A stretch of 64,000 nucleotides of DNA from NCBI RefSeq assembly GCF_964340395.1, contig NC_135567.1:9870484-9934483 (forward strand), read 5' to 3'. Both the position numbers and the translations under genes were made by a program. The notes beneath the pieces are model-generated. The model was not told the DNA's origin. It did no database searches and saw nothing but the letters and a program-made list of their open reading frames with translations. Positions 35,014 to 45,227 of the stretch are shown piece by piece (within the stretch, counting starts at the first letter, position 1; every line of letters begins with the position of its first letter). The DNA comes from Glandiceps talaboti (lineage: Eukaryota > Hemichordata > Enteropneusta > Spengelidae).

Positions 35014-35466
35014 GTTACTTCAATTTACATAATCTCTACTATTGATGAAGATTAACTAGTCTCATAATATAAAATAGTAGAAGTTATCAAATTTTTATGT
35101 TTCATTTATGCAAATGTATACATAATGAGAAATAAAAACATATCATATATCATTTAGGTAAAAGAAATTCACCGATATTTAGACAAACTTTTAGGATATC
35201 AAATAAAATAATTTGACAGTGAATATGGTTCGAAATCAAGTTCCTTTTATGAACCTCATGCACTACAATATTATAAGTCATTGTTCTTGATAACAGAGTG
35301 TTAGTATAACCCATTTCAAAATTGGACCAATGGTCAATATTTGAATGTAGTGTACTAAGTAGATATACATCAAAGATTTAAATTCAGATCTTAGAGAGTA
35401 TAAATGACATCTTAATATACCCTGTAACTAGACAAGTACTTATACATTATATCCTATTAATTGAAG

Positions 35467-35565
35467 GATGGCTGGCAACCAATCCATTGGGCTGCTGATA
35501 AAGGTCAACTTGATATGGTGAAGTTTCTTTTTGAAAATGGATGTGATCTTAAAGCATTGACAAAG
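35467..35565 (+). CDS. Ankyrin exon A1
   Basis: 33 codons, DGWQPIHWAADKGQLDMVK then FLFENGCDLKALTK. attgaag acceptor, AAG|GTAAGA donor. Matches the ankyrin pattern DGxxPxHxAAxxGxxxxVxxLxxxG. Confidence 0.88.
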
Positions 35566-35850
35566 GTAAGATAAATGGTGATACATTATGTGAAACGCAT
35601 ACAGAACATTTTCCATAACCTCAGATATTTGGAATGAAATTAAAATATTAACACCATGGATATTTGTATTATAAGACTTGATGAAAGAAAGAAATTGTCG
35701 ACTCCATGTCTATTTTAATTCTTTATCAATTTCATTTAGATTACAGTTAAAGTACAACTCAGACATATTGAAAGGCAGTTGTATATTGTATAGTTAGTTC
35801 AGTTTACAGATTTGACTTTAGCTTTATTATTGTTTTGTAGCATATAATGT

Positions 35851-35943
35851 GAACAATCCCTTCACTAAGCAGCACGTAATGGGTGTATAGATGTCATTAA
35901 GTTCTTAATACTACATGGATGTAAATTAGATGCCGTTGACAAT
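35851..35943 (+). pseudogene. Dead type B ankyrin exon
   Basis: Three independent lesions: a deletion of about 80 bp has removed the acceptor region, the Tyr codon TAT after CTTCAC is TAA, and the donor AAG|GTTA has become AATATTA. Confidence 0.88.
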
Positions 35944-36397
35944 ATTAATTAAATGTACATAATCTCTATTATTGGTGAAGATTAACTAGCCTCGTAAAAT
36001 AAAATAGTAGAAGTTATCAATTTTTTACGTTTCATTTATGCAATTGTATACATAATGAGAAATAAAAAACATATCATATATAATTTAGGTAAAAGAAAGT
36101 CACTGATATTTAGACAAACTTTTAGGATATCAAATGAATTAATTTGACAGTGAATATGGTTCGAAATCAAGTTCCTTTTATGAACCTCATGCACTACAAT
36201 ATTATAAGTCATTGTTTTTGATAACAGAGTGTTAGTATAATCCATTTCAAAATTAGACCAATGGTCAATATTTGAATGTAGTGTACTAAGTAGATATACA
36301 TCAAAGATTTAAATTCAGATCTTAGAGAGTATAAATGACATCTTAATATACCCTGTAACTAGACAAGTATTTATACATTATATCCTATTAATTGAAG

Positions 36398-36496
36398 GAC
36401 GCCCTGCAACCAATCCATTGGGCTGCTGGAAAAGGTCAACTTGATATGGTGAAGTTTCTTTTTGAAAATGGATGTGATCTACAAGCATTGGCAAAG
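36398..36496 (+). CDS. Ankyrin exon A2
   Basis: 33 codons, DALQPIHWAAGKGQLDMVK then FLFENGCDLQALAK. Strong GTAAGA donor. The only A exon with Ala at position 2. Confidence 0.87.
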
Positions 36497-36862
36497 GTAA
36501 GATAAATGGTGATACATTATGTGAAATGCATACAGAACATTTTTCATAACCTCAGATATTTGGATTGAAATTAAGATATTAACATCATGGATATTTGTAT
36601 TATAAGACTTGATGAAAGAACGAAATTGTCGACTCCATGTCTATTTTAATTCTTTATCAATTTCATTTAGATTACAGTTAAAGTACAAGTCTGACATATT
36701 GAAATGGAGTTGTATATTGTAGAGTTAGTTCAGTTTACAGATTTGTTTTCAGTTTTATTATTGTTTTGTAGCATATAATGTTGTTATATTGTTTCTCCTC
36801 TATTCAAAGACCACAAAAATATCTACTATTATTTCAATATATGTTGTTATTCAGATTGACAG

Positions 36863-36961
36863 AATAATGAACAATCTCTTCACTATGCAGCACGTAATGG
36901 GAGTATAGATGTCATTAAGTTCTTAATACTACATGGATGTAAATTAGATGCCGTTGACAAG
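36863..36961 (+). CDS. Ankyrin exon B3
   Basis: 33 codons, NNEQSLHYAARNGSIDVIK then FLILHGCKLDAVDK. Acceptor attgacag; an alternative AG eight bases upstream would break the frame. Donor AAG|GTTACT is weak. Confidence 0.75.
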
Positions 36962-37414
36962 GTTACTTAAATGTACATAATCTCTATTATTGGTGAAGAT
37001 TAACTATCCTCGTAAAATAAAATAGTAGAAGTTATCAATTTTTTATATTTCATTTATGCAAATGTATACATAATTAGAAATAAAAACATATCACATATTA
37101 TTTAGGTAAAATAAATTCACTGATAATTAGACAAACTTTTAGGATATCAAATAAATTAATTTGACAGTGAATATGTTTCGAAATCAAGTTCCTTTTATGA
37201 ACCTCATATACTACAATATTATAGGTCATCGTTTTTGATAACAGAGTGTTAGTATAACCCATTTCAAAATTGGACCAATGGTCAATATTTGAATGTAGTG
37301 TACTAAGTAGATATACATCAAAGATTTAAATTCCTATGTTAGAGAGTATAAATTACATCTTAGTATACCCTGTAACTAGTCAAATATTTATACATTATAT
37401 CCTATTAATTGAAG

Positions 37415-37513
37415 GACGGTCGGCAACCAATCCATTACGCTGCTGTTAAAGGTCAACTTGATATGGTGAAGTTTCTTTTTGAAAATGGATGTGATCTACA
37501 AGCATTGACAAAG
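37415..37513 (+). CDS. Ankyrin exon A3
   Basis: 33 codons, DGRQPIHYAAVKGQLDMVK then FLFENGCDLQALTK. Same protein as A7 and A9. Confidence 0.88.
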
Positions 37514-37881
37514 GTAAGATAAATGGTGATACATTATGTGAAACGCATACAGAACATTTTTTTTATAACCTCAGATATTTGGAATGAAATTATGATATTA
37601 ACACCATGGATATTTGTATTATAAGACTTGATGAAAGAAAGAAATTGTCGATTCCATGTCTATTTTAATTCTTTAGCAATTTCATTTAGATTACAATTAA
37701 AGTACAACTCAGACATATTGAAATACAATTGTTTATTGTAGAGTTAGTTCAGTTTACAGATTTGTTTTCTGTTTTGTTATTGTTCTGTAGCATATAATGT
37801 TGTTATATTGTTTATCCTCTATTCAATGACCAGAAAAATACCTACTATTATTTCAATATAAGTTGTTATTCAGATTGACAG

Positions 37882-37979
37882 AATAATGAACAATCCCTTC
37901 ACTATGCAGCACGTAATGGGAGTATAGATGTCATTAGTACTTAATACTACATGGATGTAAATTAGATGCCGTTGACAAG
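37882..37979 (+). pseudogene. Frameshifted type B ankyrin exon
   Basis: 98 bp instead of 99. One base is lost where others read attaagttctt (here attagtactt), giving ATT AGT ACT TAA in frame. Splice sites are unchanged, so including it would truncate the protein. Confidence 0.88.
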
Positions 37980-38430
37980 GTTACTTAAATGTACATAATC
38001 TCTATTATTGGTGAAGATTAACTAGCCTCATCAAATAAAATAGTAGAAGTTATCAATTTTTTATATTTCATTTATGGAAATGTATACATAATGAGAAATA
38101 AAAACATATCATATCATTTAGGTAAAAGAAATTCACTGATATTTAGACAAACTTTTAGGATATCAAATACAATAATTTGACAGTGAATATGGTTCGAAAT
38201 CAAGTTCCTTTTATGAACCTCTTGCACTACAATATTATAGATCATTGTTCTTGATAACAGAGTGTTAGTATAACCCATTTCAAAATTAGACCAATGGTCA
38301 ATATTTGAATGTAGTGTACTAAGTAGATATACATCAAAGATTTAAATACAGATCTTAGAGAGTATAAATGACATCTTAATATACCCTGAAACTAGTCAAG
38401 TATTTATACATTATATCCTATTAATTGAAG

Positions 38431-38529
38431 GGTGGCTTGCAACCAATCCATTGTGCTGCCCATTACGGTCAACCTGATATGGTGAAGTTTCTCTTTGAAA
38501 ATAAATGTGATCTACAAGCATTGACAAAG
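38431..38529 (+). CDS. Ankyrin exon A4
   Basis: 33 codons, GGLQPIHCAAHYGQPDMVK then FLFENKCDLQALTK. The HYGQP and ENKC variants are shared only with A10, six units away. Confidence 0.86.
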
Positions 38530-38895
38530 GTAAGATAAATGGTGATACATTATGTGAAACGCATACACAACATTTTTCATAACCTCAGATATTTGGAATG
38601 AAATTAAGATATTAACACCATGGATATTTGTATTATAAGACTTTATGAAAGAAAGAAATTGTCGATTCCATGTCTCTTTTAATTCTTTATCAATTTCATT
38701 TAGATTACAGTTAAAGTACAGCTCAGACATATTGAAAGACAGTTGTATATTGTATAGTTAGTTCAGTTTACAGATTTGTTTTCAGTTTTATTATTGTTTT
38801 GTTAGATATTATGTTGTTATATTGTTTCTCCGCTATTCAATGACCAGAAAAATATCTACTATTATTTCAATATATGTTGTTATTCAGATTGACAG

Positions 38896-38994
38896 AATAA
38901 TGAACAATCCCTTCACTATGCAGCACGAAATGGGAGTATAGATGTCATTAAGTTCTTAATACTACATGGATGTAAATTAGATGCCGTTGACAAG
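38896..38994 (+). CDS. Ankyrin exon B5
   Basis: 33 codons, same protein as B3 (CGA instead of CGT for Arg). Acceptor attgacag, weak donor GTTACT. Confidence 0.75.
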
Positions 38995-39448
38995 GTTACT
39001 TAAATGTACATAATCTCTATTATTGGTGAAGATTAACTAGCGTCGTCAAATAAAATAGTAGAAGTTATCAATTTTTTATATTTCATTTATGCAAATGTAT
39101 ACATAATGAGAAATAAAAAACATATCCTATATCATTTAGCTAAAAGAAATTCACTGATATTTAGACAAACTTTTAGGATATCAAATGAATTAATTTGACA
39201 GTGAATATGGTTTGAAATCAAGTTCCCTTCATGAACCTCATGCACTACAATATTATAAGTCATTGTTCTTGATAACAGAGTGTTAGTATAATCCATTTCA
39301 AAATTGGACCAATGGTCAATATTTGAATGTATTTAACTAAGTAGATATACATCAAAGATTTAAATTCTGATCTTAGAGAGTATAAATGACATCTTAATAT
39401 ACCCTGTAACTAGTCAAGTATTTATACATTATATCCTATTATTTGAAG

Positions 39449-39547
39449 GACGGCTTGCAACCAATCCATTACGCTGCTGATAAAGGTCAACTTCATATGG
39501 TGAATTTTCTTTTTGAAAATGGATGTGATCTACAAGCATTGGCAAAG
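39449..39547 (+). CDS. Ankyrin exon A5
   Basis: 33 codons, DGLQPIHYAADKGQLHMVN then FLFENGCDLQALAK. Private H and N changes in the second helix. Confidence 0.87.
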
Positions 39548-39913
39548 GTAAGATAAATGGTGATACATTATGTGAAACGCATACAGAACATTTTTCATAA
39601 CCTCAGATATTTGGAATGAAATTAAGATATTAACACCATGGATATTTGTATTATAAGACTTGATGAAAGAAAGAAATTGTCGATTCCATGTCTATTTTAA
39701 TTCTTTATCAATTTCATTTAGATTACAGTTAAAGTACAACTCAGACATTTTGAAAGGCAGTTGTATATTGTATAGTTAGTTCAGTTTACAGATTTGTTTT
39801 CAGTTTTGTTATTGTTGTGTAGCATATAATGTTGTTATATTGTTTCTCCTCTATTCAATGACCAGAACAATATCTACTATTATTTCAATATATGTTGTTA
39901 TTCAGATTGACAG

Positions 39914-40012
39914 AATAATGAACAATCCCTTCACTATACAGCACATAATGGGAGTATAGATGTCATTAAGTTCTTAATACTACATGGATGTAAATTAGAT
40001 GCCGTTGACAAG
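39914..40012 (+). CDS. Ankyrin exon B6
   Basis: 33 codons with private changes YTAHNG in place of YAARNG. Donor AAG|GTTAAT. The alanine loss in the ankyrin core (AA to TA) is mildly unfavourable. Confidence 0.72.
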
Positions 40013-40465
40013 GTTAATTAAATGTACATAATGTCAATTATTGGTGAAGATTAACTAGCCTCGTAAAATAAAATAGTAGAAGTTATCAATTTTTTATATT
40101 TCATTTATGCAAATGTATAAACAATGAGAAATAAGAACATATCATATATAATTTAGGTAAAAGAAATTCACTGATATTTAGACAAACTTTTAGGATATCA
40201 AATAAAATAATATGACAGTGAATATGGTTCGAAATCAAGTTCCTTTTATGAACCTCATGCACTACACTATTATAGATCATTGTTCTTGATAACAGAGTGT
40301 TAGTATAACCCATTTCAAAATTGGACCAATGGTCAATATTTGCATGTAGTGTACTAAGTAGATATACATCAAAGATTTAAATTCTGATCTTAGAGAGTAT
40401 AAATGATATATTAATATACCCTGTAACTAGTCAAGTATTTATACATTATATCCTATTAATTGAAG

Positions 40466-40564
40466 GACGGTCGGCAACCAATCCATTACGCTGCTAATAA
40501 TAGTCAACTTGATACGGTGAAGTTACTTTTTGAATATGGATGTGATCTACAAGCATTGACAAAG
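40466..40564 (+). CDS. Ankyrin exon A6
   Basis: 33 codons, DGRQPIHYAANNSQLDTVK then LLFEYGCDLQALTK. Same as A8. The conserved Gly of the ankyrin loop is Ser here. Confidence 0.87.
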
Positions 40565-40930
40565 GTAAGATAAATGGTGATACATGATGTGAAACGCATA
40601 CAGAACATTTTTCATAACCTCAGATATTTGGAATGAAATTAAGATATTAACACCATGGATATTTGTATTATAAGACTTGATGAAAGAAAGAAATTGTCGA
40701 CTCCATGTCTATTTTAATTCTTTATCAATTTCATTTAGATTACAGTTAAATTACAACTCAGACATATTGAAAGACAGTTGTATATTGTATAGTTAGTTTA
40801 GTGTACAGATTTGTTTTCAGTTTTATTATTGTTCTGTAGCATATAATGTTGTTATATTGTTTCTCCTCTATTCAAAGACCAGAAAAATATCTACTATTAT
40901 TTCAATATACGTTGTTATTCAGATTGACAG

Positions 40931-41029
40931 AATAATGAACAATCCCTTCACTATGCAACATGTAATGGGAGTATAGATGTCATTAAGTTCTTAATACTAC
41001 ATGGATGTAAATTAGATGCCGTTAACAAG
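40931..41029 (+). CDS. Ankyrin exon B7
   Basis: 33 codons, HYATCNGSIDVIK variant and AVNK end. Same as B9. Weak donor GTTACT. Confidence 0.73.
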
Positions 41030-41482
41030 GTTACTTCAATGTACATAATCTCTATTATTGGTGAAGATTAACTAGCCTCGTAAAATAGAATAGTAGAAGT
41101 TATCAATTTTTTATATTTCATTTATGCAAATGTATACATAATGAGAAATAAAAGCATATCATATATCATTTAGTTAAAAGAAATTCACTGATATTTAGAC
41201 AAACTTTTAGGATATCAAATAAAATAATATGACAGTGAATATGGTTCGAAATCAAGTTCCTTTTATGAACCTCATGCACTACAATATTATAAGTCATTGT
41301 TCTTGATAACAGAGTGTTAGTATAACCCATTTCAAAATTAGACCAATGGTCAATATTTGAATGTAGTGTACTAAGTAGATATACATCAAAGATTTAAATT
41401 CCTATGTTAAAGAGTATAGATGACATATTAATATACCGTGTAACTAGTCAAATATTTATACATTATATCCTATTAATTGAAG

Positions 41483-41581
41483 GACGGTCGGCAACCAATC
41501 CATTACGCTGCTGTTAAAGGTCAACTTGATATGGTGAAGTTTCTTTTTGAAAATGGATGTGATCTACAAGCATTGACAAAG
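41483..41581 (+). CDS. Ankyrin exon A7
   Basis: 33 codons, same protein as A3 and A9. Donor GTAAGA. Confidence 0.87.
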
Positions 41582-41939
41582 GTAAGATAAATGGTGATAC
41601 ATTATGTGAAACGCATACAGAACATTTTTCATAACCTCAGATATTTGGAATGAAATTAAGATATTAACACCATGGATATTTGTATTATAAGACTTGATGA
41701 AAGAAAGAAATTGTCGACTCCATGTCTATTTTAATTCTTTATGAATTTCATTTAGATTACAGTTAAAGTACAACTCCGACATATTGACAGACAGTTGTAT
41801 ATTGTATAGTTAGTTTAGTTTACATATTTGTTTTCAGTTTTATTATTGTTTTGTAGCATATAATGTTGTTATATTGTTTCTCCTCTATTCAATGACCAGA
41901 AAAATATCTACTATTATTTCAATATATGATGTTATTCAG

Positions 41940-42038
41940 ATTAATGAACAATCCCTTCACTATGCAGCACGTAATGGGAGTATAGATGTCATTAAGTTCT
42001 TAATACTACATGGATGTAAATTAGATGCCGTTGACAAG
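41940..42038 (+). CDS. Ankyrin exon B8
   Basis: 33 codons, INEQSLHYAARNGSIDVIK then FLILHGCKLDAVDK. Here the extra attgacag-type bases are missing, and the upstream cag is the acceptor, which still gives exactly 99 bp. Donor GTTAAT. Confidence 0.75.
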
Positions 42039-42491
42039 GTTAATTAAATGTACATAATGTCAATTATTGGTGAAGATTAACTAGCCTCGTAAAATAAAAT
42101 AGTAGAAGTTATCAATTTTTTATATTTCATTTATGCAAATGTATAAACAATGAGAAATAAGAACATATCATATATAATTTAGGTAAAAGAAATTCACTGA
42201 TATTTAGACAAACTTTTAGGATATCAAATAAAATAATATGACAGTGAATATGGTTCGAAATCAAGTTCCTTTTATGAACCTCATGCACTACACTATTATA
42301 GATCATTGTTCTTGATAACAGAGTGTTAGTATAACCCATTTCAAAATTGGACCAATGGTCAATATTTGCATGTAGTGTACTAAGTAGATATACATCAAAG
42401 ATTTAAATTCTGATCTTAGAGAGTATAAATGATATATTAATATACCCTGTAACTAGTCAAGTATTTATACATTATATCCTATTAATTGAAG

Positions 42492-42590
42492 GACGGTCGG
42501 CAACCAATCCATTACGCTGCTAATAATAGTCAACTTGATACGGTGAAGTTACTTTTTGAATATGGATGTGATCTACAAGCATTGACAAAG
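42492..42590 (+). CDS. Ankyrin exon A8
   Basis: 33 codons, identical to A6. Lies in the second copy of the 2,026-bp duplication. Confidence 0.86.
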
Positions 42591-42956
42591 GTAAGATAAA
42601 TGGTGATACATGATGTGAAACGCATACAGAACATTTTTCATAACCTCAGATATTTGGAATGAAATTAAGATATTAACACCATGGATATTTGTATTATAAG
42701 ACTTGATGAAAGAAAGAAATTGTCGACTCCATGTCTATTTTAATTCTTTATCAATTTCATTTAGATTACAGTTAAATTACAACTCAGACATATTGAAAGA
42801 CAGTTGTATATTGTATAGTTAGTTTAGTGTACAGATTTGTTTTCAGTTTTATTATTGTTCTGTAGCATATAATGTTGTTATATTGTTTCTCCTCTATTCA
42901 AAGACCAGAAAAATATCTACTATTATTTCAATATACGTTGTTATTCAGATTGACAG

Positions 42957-43055
42957 AATAATGAACAATCCCTTCACTATGCAACATGTAATGGGAGTAT
43001 AGATGTCATTAAGTTCTTAATACTACATGGATGTAAATTAGATGCCGTTAACAAG
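42957..43055 (+). CDS. Ankyrin exon B9
   Basis: 33 codons, identical to B7. Second copy of the 2,026-bp duplication. Confidence 0.73.
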
Positions 43056-43508
43056 GTTACTTCAATGTACATAATCTCTATTATTGGTGAAGATTAACTA
43101 GCCTCGTAAAATAGAATAGTAGAAGTTATCAATTTTTTATATTTCATTTATGCAAATGTATACATAATGAGAAATAAAAGCATATCATATATCATTTAGT
43201 TAAAAGAAATTCACTGATATTTAGACAAACTTTTAGGATATCAAATAAAATAATATGACAGTGAATATGGTTCGAAATCAAGTTCCTTTTATGAACCTCA
43301 TGCACTACAATATTATAAGTCATTGTTCTTGATAACAGAGTGTTAGTATAACCCATTTCAAAATTAGACCAATGGTCAATATTTGAATGTAGTGTACTAA
43401 GTAGATATACATCAAAGATTTAAATTCCTATGTTAAAGAGTATAGATGACATATTAATATACCGTGTAACTAGTCAAATATTTATACATTATATCCTATT
43501 AATTGAAG

Positions 43509-43607
43509 GACGGTCGGCAACCAATCCATTACGCTGCTGTTAAAGGTCAACTTGATATGGTGAAGTTTCTTTTTGAAAATGGATGTGATCTACAAGCATT
43601 GACAAAG
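43509..43607 (+). CDS. Ankyrin exon A9
   Basis: 33 codons, same as A3 and A7. Second copy of the 2,026-bp duplication. Confidence 0.86.
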
Positions 43608-43965
43608 GTAAGATAAATGGTGATACATTATGTGAAACGCATACAGAACATTTTTCATAACCTCAGATATTTGGAATGAAATTAAGATATTAACACCATG
43701 GATATTTGTATTATAAGACTTGATGAAAGAAAGAAATTGTCGACTCCATGTCTATTTTAATTCTTTATGAATTTCATTTAGATTACAGTTAAAGTACAAC
43801 TCCGACATATTGACAGACAGTTGTATATTGTATAGTTAGTTTAGTTTACATATTTGTTTTCAGTTTTATTATTGTTTTGTAGCATATAATGTTGTTATAT
43901 TGTTTCTCCTCTATTCAATGACCAGAAAAATATCTACTATTATTTCAATATATGATGTTATTCAG

Positions 43966-44064
43966 ATTAATGAACAATCCCTTCACTATGCAGCACGTAA
44001 TGGGAGTATAGATGTCATTAAGTTCTTAATACAACATGGATGTAAATTAGATGCCGTTGAGAAG
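43966..44064 (+). CDS. Ankyrin exon B10
   Basis: 33 codons starting INEQ like B8, but with LIQHG and AVEK variants. The switch from identity to difference against B8 marks the right edge of the 2,026-bp duplication. Confidence 0.75.
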
Positions 44065-44519
44065 GTTACTTAAATGTACATAATCTCTATTATTGGTTAA
44101 AATTAACTAGCCTCGTAAAATAAAATAGTATAAGTTATCAATTTTTTTATATTTCATTTATGCAAATGTATACATAATGAGAAATAAAACATATCATATA
44201 TCATTTAGGTAAAAGAAATTCACTGATATTTAGACAAACTTTTAGGATGTCAAATAAAATAATTTGACAGTGAATATGGTTCGAAATCAAGTTCCTTTTA
44301 TGAACCTCATGCACTACACTATTATAGATCATTGTTCTTGATAACAGAGTGTTAGTATAACCCATTTCAAAATTGCTCCAATGGTCAATATTTGAATGTA
44401 GTGTACTAAGTAGATATACATCAAAAAGATTTAAATTCAGATCTTAGAGAGTATAAATGACATCTTAATATACCCTGTAACTAGTCAAGTATTTATACAT
44501 TATATCCGATTAATTGAAG

Positions 44520-44618
44520 GACGGCTTGCAACCAATCCATTGTGCTGCTCATTACGGTCAACCTGATATGGTGAAGTTCCTCTTTGAAAATAAATGTGAT
44601 CTACAAGCATTGACAAAG
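44520..44618 (+). CDS. Ankyrin exon A10
   Basis: 33 codons, DGLQPIHCAAHYGQPDMVK then FLFENKCDLQALTK. Nearly the same as A4. Confidence 0.87.
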
Positions 44619-44984
44619 GTAAGATAAATGGTGATACATTATGTGAAACGCATACAGAACATTTTTCATAACCTCAGATATTTGGAATGAAATTAAGATA
44701 TTAACACCATGGATATTTGTATTATAAAACTTGATGAAAGAAAGAAATTGTCGATTCCATGTCCATTTTAAATCTTTATCAATTTCATTTAGATTACAGT
44801 TAAAGTACAACTCCGACATATTGAAAGGCAGTTGTATATTGTAGAGTTAGTTCAGTTTACATATTTGTTTTCAGTTTTATTATTGTTTTGTAGCATATAA
44901 TGTTGTTATATTGTTTCTCCTCTATTCAATGACCAGAAAAATATCTACTATTATTTCAATATATGATGTTATTCAGATTGACAG

Positions 44985-45083
44985 AATAATGAACAATCCC
45001 TTCACTATGCAGCACGTAATGGGAGTATAGATGTCATTAAGTTCTTAATACTACATGGATGTAAATTAGATGCCGTTGACAAG
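44985..45083 (+). CDS. Ankyrin exon B11
   Basis: 33 codons, same protein as B3. Last full repeat of the array. Weak donor GTTACT. Confidence 0.75.
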
Positions 45084-45227
45084 GTTACTTAAATGTACAT
45101 AATCTCTATTATTGGTGAAGATTAACTAGCCTCGTAAAATAAAATAGTAGAAGTTATCAATTTTTTATGTTTCATTTCTGCAAATGCATACATAATGAGA
45201 AAAAAACATATCATATATCATTTATAT

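Larger units (their letters stand above)
34966..45222 (+). repeat. Tandem array of 1,017-bp units, each with two ankyrin exons
   Basis: Type A exons start at 35,467, 36,398, 37,415, 38,431, 39,449, 40,466, 41,483, 42,492, 43,509 and 44,520, giving steps of 931, 1017, 1016, 1018, 1017, 1017, 1009, 1017 and 1011 bp. A type B exon lies about 465 bp after each A exon. Introns are repeated as faithfully as exons. A 2,026-bp piece (two units, about 39,960-42,010) appears again, apparently unchanged, at about 41,990-44,035. The last unit is cut at 45,222 by a minisatellite. Confidence 0.95.

Noticed and set aside
40101-42339. Two identical 70-codon minus-strand ORFs
   Set aside because: They lie in ankyrin introns and are identical only because the 2,026-bp segment is duplicated. 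Other units do not keep the frame.
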